From Bacteroidales bacterium (GTDB taxonomy: Bacteria > Bacteroidota > Bacteroidia > Bacteroidales > JAADJA01), in assembly GCA_021107975.1 (NCBI GenBank), contig JAIORT010000538.1:1-9856 (forward strand): a stretch of DNA of 9,856 nt, in the 5' to 3' direction. The translations under genes and the position numbers were made by a program. The stretch's first letter is position 1. Every line of letters starts with the position of its first letter. The notes beneath the pieces are model-generated. The model worked only from the letters and a program-made list of their open reading frames with translations. It was not told the DNA's origin and made no database searches. Positions 6,142 through 9,856 of the stretch are shown here, piece after piece.

Positions 6142-6149
6142 TATCTTTG
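6142..6149 (+). promoter_or_regulatory. Candidate -7 box for the propeller protein gene
   Basis: TATCTTTG matches TAnnTTTG exactly and is identical to the box of the preceding operon. It lies 46 bases before the ATG at 6196. No TTTG sits at the normal 19-21 base spacing upstream (the nearest, 6099-6102, is too far), so the -33 element is weak or absent. Confidence 0.5.
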
Positions 6150-6195
6150 TATAATTAATAATAATTCAACTGTATAACAATTTAAAATATCAGTC

Positions 6196-9100
6196 ATGTT
6201 ACAATTTAAACCATTTATTCTGACCATTGCAGGTATTATGCTTGCAATTAGCGCATTTACGCAGGATGCCACTCAGCAAGTCAAATCAGACACCGCCGAT
6301 TATCCTTATTGGATTGAGATGATGGAGGATCCATCGGTTAATTTCTATGATGTTCAAAAAGCATTTAATACTTACTGGGAAGGCAGAGAAATAACCAAAG
6401 GCTGCGGATGGAAACCTTTTAAGCGCTGGGAATGGTGGATGGAACAACACATCTATCCTGACGGCTCTCGCAAAGAACCTGATATGGTTTACAATGAATA
6501 CTATAAATATTTGAAAACTCACCCTAATGCAAAATCTTCCAATGCCGACTGGGTAAACCTCGGACCTATCCATATTCCGGGAGGCGATAAAGGTTACAAA
6601 GGCTTGGGAAGGATAAATGCCGTTGCCTTTCATCCAACTGACCCAGATATTGTTTTCATCGGCGCTCCATCGGGAGGGCTTTGGAAAACGGAAGATGCCG
6701 GCGGGTCATGGACAAGTACTACCGATAATCTTCCAACACTTGGCGTTTCTTCAATAATTGTTGACTGGAACAATCCTGACAATATTTTAATCGGGACAGG
6801 CGACCGCGATGCAGGCGATGCAACCGGAATGGGCGTGTTCATAAGTACTGACGGCGGGCAAACATGGGAAATGTGGAACACCGGTATGGGTAATGTTAAA
6901 GTTGGCAGAATGATACAACATCCTACCGATCATCAACTGATATATGCCGCTACCGGAGGGGGAATATATAAAACCGTTGACGGAGGAGCTAACTGGCAGC
7001 AATTAAAAGCAGGCGGTTTTAAGGATATTGTTTTCAAACCGGGAAATACGGATATATTGTATGCAGTTTCAGGCGGCAACTTTTACAAATCAACTGACGC
7101 CGGTGATAACTGGGAGCAAATAACAAATGGACTTCCCGGAGGCAGCAGGGGTGTGATTGCCGTTACTCCCGATAATCCTGAAGTGGTTTATATGCTTCTG
7201 ACTAACGGCGATTCATTTAAAGGATTATATAAATCATTCGACGGTGGCACAAGCTTTAGTGAAATGTCAACCACTCCGAATATTATGAGCTGGGGCTGTA
7301 ACGGAGGTTCCGGCGGACAAGCCTGGTACGACCTCGACATCGCTGCCGACCCGAATAATGAGAATATTATTTATGCCGGAGGTGTAAATTGCTTCAAATC
7401 TGAAAATGGGGGCGTTACATGGGAAATCAATTCTCATTGGTGGGGCGACTGCGGTGTTCCTGCTGTGCACGCCGACTTACATGTCCTTGAATGGAATCCA
7501 GTGGATGGAAGATTATACGCAGGTAACGACGGTGGTATTTACTGGACTGATGACGGAGGAATAACATGGCCTGAAATCACAGATGGTATCCCTATCAGCC
7601 AGGTTTACCGTATCGGACAGTGCAAAATTGTTAAGGATAAAGCGATCAATGGTTACCAGGATAACGGAACTTCCACATATTACGGAAACGATAACTGGCA
7701 GTTTACTTACGGTGGTGATGGTATGGAGTGCGCTTTTGACCATACCGACCCGGCTTATTCTTACGCAACCCTTTATTACGGGGATATTTTCAGATTATAT
7801 AATAATGGAAGTACTCACAAAGTAGCAGGAGATGGTGCTCACGGAATGACAGAAAGCGGTGGATGGATAACACCTTTCTGCCTGCACGAAACCAATTCAA
7901 ACGTAATGTTTGGAGGATATAAAAATATCTGGAGAGCCGACGCCATTAAAACAAATAATTTTACCTGGAAAAAATTAACTGATTTTGGCAGTAACGATAT
8001 TGATGTTGTCGAACATTCGCCGCCTAACAATGATATGTTATATTTTTCAGTGAACAACCAGATGTACAGAAGCGACGACGTAATGGAAGATAATCCTTCA
8101 TGGATCAATCTTTCCGGCTTTTTACCGGGAAGTGGTCATGTAAGGGAAATAGAAACTCATCCGTTCGACGAAAATATAGTATATATAAGCCGGGACAGTA
8201 AAGTTTACAAATCAGAAAACAAAGGTTATATCTGGACCGACATCACCGGTTCACTTCCTGATATTAATATGAATTCCATTGCTTATTATGAAAACAGCCC
8301 TGAGGGGTTGTATGTGGCTTCCGATGCCGGTGTTTATTACCGCGATGCCTCAATGGACGACTGGATAATGTATAGCACAGGTTTGCCGGTTGATGCCTCT
8401 ATTAATGAAATAGAGATTTATCACAATCCTGAGAACCCCGAAGAAGACGCAATCCGTGCCGGAACTTATGGGCGCGGTATGTGGTCATCACCCTTATGGC
8501 ATGATGTGCCTGTTGCGGATTTCGAAGCCGACCAAACGAATATTCCTATAGCCTGTCCTATCAATTTCCTCGATCTTTCAACAGGTGTTCCAACTTCATG
8601 GCAATGGACTTTTGAAGGAGGTACGCCTTCTTCTTCTACCGAAAAGAACCCTGCCGGCATAATCTATAACAGCCAGGGAAACTTTGATGTTACTCTTACG
8701 GTTAGTAATTCTGAAGGAAATGACACAAAAACAATATTTGAGTATATTACCGTTAGTGAAACCGCTGTGCCGGAAGTATATTTTACTGCAAGCGACTCAA
8801 TTACTTGCTCCGGCAAGGAAATTCAGTTTAACGACATGAGTACCAATTGCCCCACCGGCTGGGAATGGGATTTTATTCCTAATACAATATCATACGTGAA
8901 TGGGACAAATCAAAACTCACAAAACCCCGAAATTGTTTTTGATGAAACGGGAATTTATACCGTTTCGCTTACGGTTACAAATAATGCAGGAAACAATACT
9001 TTAACAAAAGAAGATTATATGTATATCGGTGGAATTAGTATTCCTTTTACTGATGACTTTGAATCGGGAAGTTTTAGTACAAAATCATGGACTGTTGAAA

Positions 9101-9852
9101 ATCCTGACTATGACATTACATGGGGTGTTACCAATGTTGGAGGCAACTCTCCTGGAGACAATGCAGCCTGGATGAATTTCTTTGATTATGTTGTACCTCC
9201 GGGACCCCGCGACATGCTGATAACTCCTGTATTAAGTTTCGCCGGTTTTGATGAGGTGTTCCTGTCGTTTCAACATGCTTATGCAAAAAGACATGCAGCA
9301 ACAGATTCATTGATTGTTTACATCTCAGATGATTGCGGGGAAAGCCGGACTCGTTTATTTGAAGGAGGCGAAAATGGCAACGGATCATTTGCAACACATG
9401 AACTAATTACCGATCCTTTTATTCCTGCCGAACCTGAAGACTGGTGCGGAGCAGGCTGGGGCGCTGAGTGTATAACCATCGATCTAACACAATGGGCAGG
9501 GCAGGGTAATATACAGCTTATGTTCGAATCGTACAATTACTACAGCAACAACCTCTTTATTGATAATGTTTTAATCGGAACCCAGACTGATATTTCGGAG
9601 GATAAAACAGACCAAAAAATCCACGTCTTCCCGAACCCCACAACAGGCATTGTCAATATTTTGGTTCCTGAAAACATGAAACAAACTAAAATTTCTATCT
9701 TAAATTTACAGGGAGCAGAAGTTTACAAATTCTCAACAACTGCAAATAACCGTTCTTTTTCAGCCGACCTTAGTAAATATGGTGAGGGCATTTATTTCAT
9801 CCGGGTGATAAGCGGGGAGCAGACAGTTGTTGAAAAGGTGATATTGAAATAG
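6196..9852 (+). CDS. Type IX-secreted multidomain protein: Asp-box beta-propellers, two PKD domains, jelly roll, sorting domain
   Basis: This 1218-residue protein starts with a signal peptide (residues 1 to about 23, ending AFTQ). A Trp-rich segment follows (about 36-95; GWKPFKRWEWWMEQ at 71-84). Nine Asp-box or BNR-like motifs (SxDxGxxW) lie near 165, 217, 260, 299, 347, 402, 451, 626 and 673; those near 347 and 626 are imperfect. They indicate one long or two consecutive sortilin/GH74-like beta-propellers from about 118 to 765. Two PKD domains follow (about 772-853 and 859-944; WQWTF and WEWDF cores). Next is a choice-of-anchor J-like jelly roll (about 948-1128) and a type IX sorting domain (about 1133-1218; FPNPTTG at 1145, YGEGIYFIRV at 1195, EKVILK end). 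The protein should cross the outer membrane and be cleaved and surface-anchored or released. Binding or adhesion, or glycan hydrolysis, is possible; I cannot assign catalytic residues. It appears to be a single-gene unit. Confidence 0.88.
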   Translation: MLQFKPFILTIAGIMLAISAFTQDATQQVKSDTADYPYWIEMMEDPSVNFYDVQKAFNTYWEGREITKGCGWKPFKRWEWWMEQHIYPDGSRKEPDMVYNEYYKYLKTHPNAKSSNADWVNLGPIHIPGGDKGYKGLGRINAVAFHPTDPDIVFIGAPSGGLWKTEDAGGSWTSTTDNLPTLGVSSIIVDWNNPDNILIGTGDRDAGDATGMGVFISTDGGQTWEMWNTGMGNVKVGRMIQHPTDHQLIYAATGGGIYKTVDGGANWQQLKAGGFKDIVFKPGNTDILYAVSGGNFYKSTDAGDNWEQITNGLPGGSRGVIAVTPDNPEVVYMLLTNGDSFKGLYKSFDGGTSFSEMSTTPNIMSWGCNGGSGGQAWYDLDIAADPNNENIIYAGGVNCFKSENGGVTWEINSHWWGDCGVPAVHADLHVLEWNPVDGRLYAGNDGGIYWTDDGGITWPEITDGIPISQVYRIGQCKIVKDKAINGYQDNGTSTYYGNDNWQFTYGGDGMECAFDHTDPAYSYATLYYGDIFRLYNNGSTHKVAGDGAHGMTESGGWITPFCLHETNSNVMFGGYKNIWRADAIKTNNFTWKKLTDFGSNDIDVVEHSPPNNDMLYFSVNNQMYRSDDVMEDNPSWINLSGFLPGSGHVREIETHPFDENIVYISRDSKVYKSENKGYIWTDITGSLPDINMNSIAYYENSPEGLYVASDAGVYYRDASMDDWIMYSTGLPVDASINEIEIYHNPENPEEDAIRAGTYGRGMWSSPLWHDVPVADFEADQTNIPIACPINFLDLSTGVPTSWQWTFEGGTPSSSTEKNPAGIIYNSQGNFDVTLTVSNSEGNDTKTIFEYITVSETAVPEVYFTASDSITCSGKEIQFNDMSTNCPTGWEWDFIPNTISYVNGTNQNSQNPEIVFDETGIYTVSLTVTNNAGNNTLTKEDYMYIGGISIPFTDDFESGSFSTKSWTVENPDYDITWGVTNVGGNSPGDNAAWMNFFDYVVPPGPRDMLITPVLSFAGFDEVFLSFQHAYAKRHAATDSLIVYISDDCGESRTRLFEGGENGNGSFATHELITDPFIPAEPEDWCGAGWGAECITIDLTQWAGQGNIQLMFESYNYYSNNLFIDNVLIGTQTDISEDKTDQKIHVFPNPTTGIVNILVPENMKQTKISILNLQGAEVYKFSTTANNRSFSADLSKYGEGIYFIRVISGEQTVVEKVILK

Positions 9853-9856
9853 CGAC

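Noticed and set aside
6286..6633. A 115-codon minus-strand frame within the propeller gene
   Set aside because: It lies wholly antisense to a strongly supported coding region, with no promoter or domain evidence.

Overview
The window comes from a member of the Bacteroidota. Four things point there. The largest gene ends in a type IX secretion (Por) sorting domain of the FPNPTTG...KYGEGIYFIRV type, a system confined to that phylum. Three start regions carry TAnnTTTG promoter -7 boxes, the phylum's primary-sigma consensus. Start codons are preceded by A/T-rich leaders with no Shine-Dalgarno sequence. An LpxD-type lipid A acyltransferase shows a lipopolysaccharide outer membrane. I cannot name the genus.

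Layout from left to right. (1) Positions 1-420 hold the C-terminal 139 residues of an LpxD-like acyltransferase on the + strand. It converges with, and overlaps by 17 bases, a minus-strand phospholipase D/cardiolipin-synthase-like gene (404-1480). (2) Positions 1481-1758 form an intergenic region with a 33-bp direct repeat at 65-bp spacing and a small hairpin. (3) An unrecognised 368-residue lipoprotein follows (1759-2865, +), ending at a strong intrinsic terminator. (4) Positions 2920-3128 are a low-complexity gap with seven tandem 7-mers and an 11-bp direct repeat. (5) A secreted M28 zinc aminopeptidase with a PA-like insert and a C-terminal PDZ domain lies on the minus strand (3129-4979). 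(6) A divergent promoter region (4980-5121) contains a perfect 7+5+7 inverted repeat lying between the -33 and -7 elements of the rightward promoter. (7) A two-gene operon follows: a six-helix membrane protein (5122-5712) overlapping by 8 bases a 96-residue winged-helix regulator (5705-5995). It closes with a perfect 13-bp-stem hairpin that starts in the stop codon. (8) A 1218-residue secreted multidomain protein (6196-9852) comprises a signal peptide, a Trp-rich N-terminal segment, Asp-box beta-propellers, two PKD domains, a choice-of-anchor-like jelly roll and a type IX sorting domain.

Taken together this is a cell-envelope neighbourhood: lipid A synthesis, phospholipid synthesis or turnover, an outer-membrane or periplasmic lipoprotein, an exported peptidase and a surface or secreted propeller protein. 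The genes mostly look like independent transcription units; the only convincing operon is the membrane protein plus regulator pair. The best candidates for undescribed biology are that pair with its promoter-embedded palindrome, the orphan lipoprotein, and the Trp-rich N-terminal segment of the propeller protein. I see no mobile element, CRISPR array, tRNA or rRNA.
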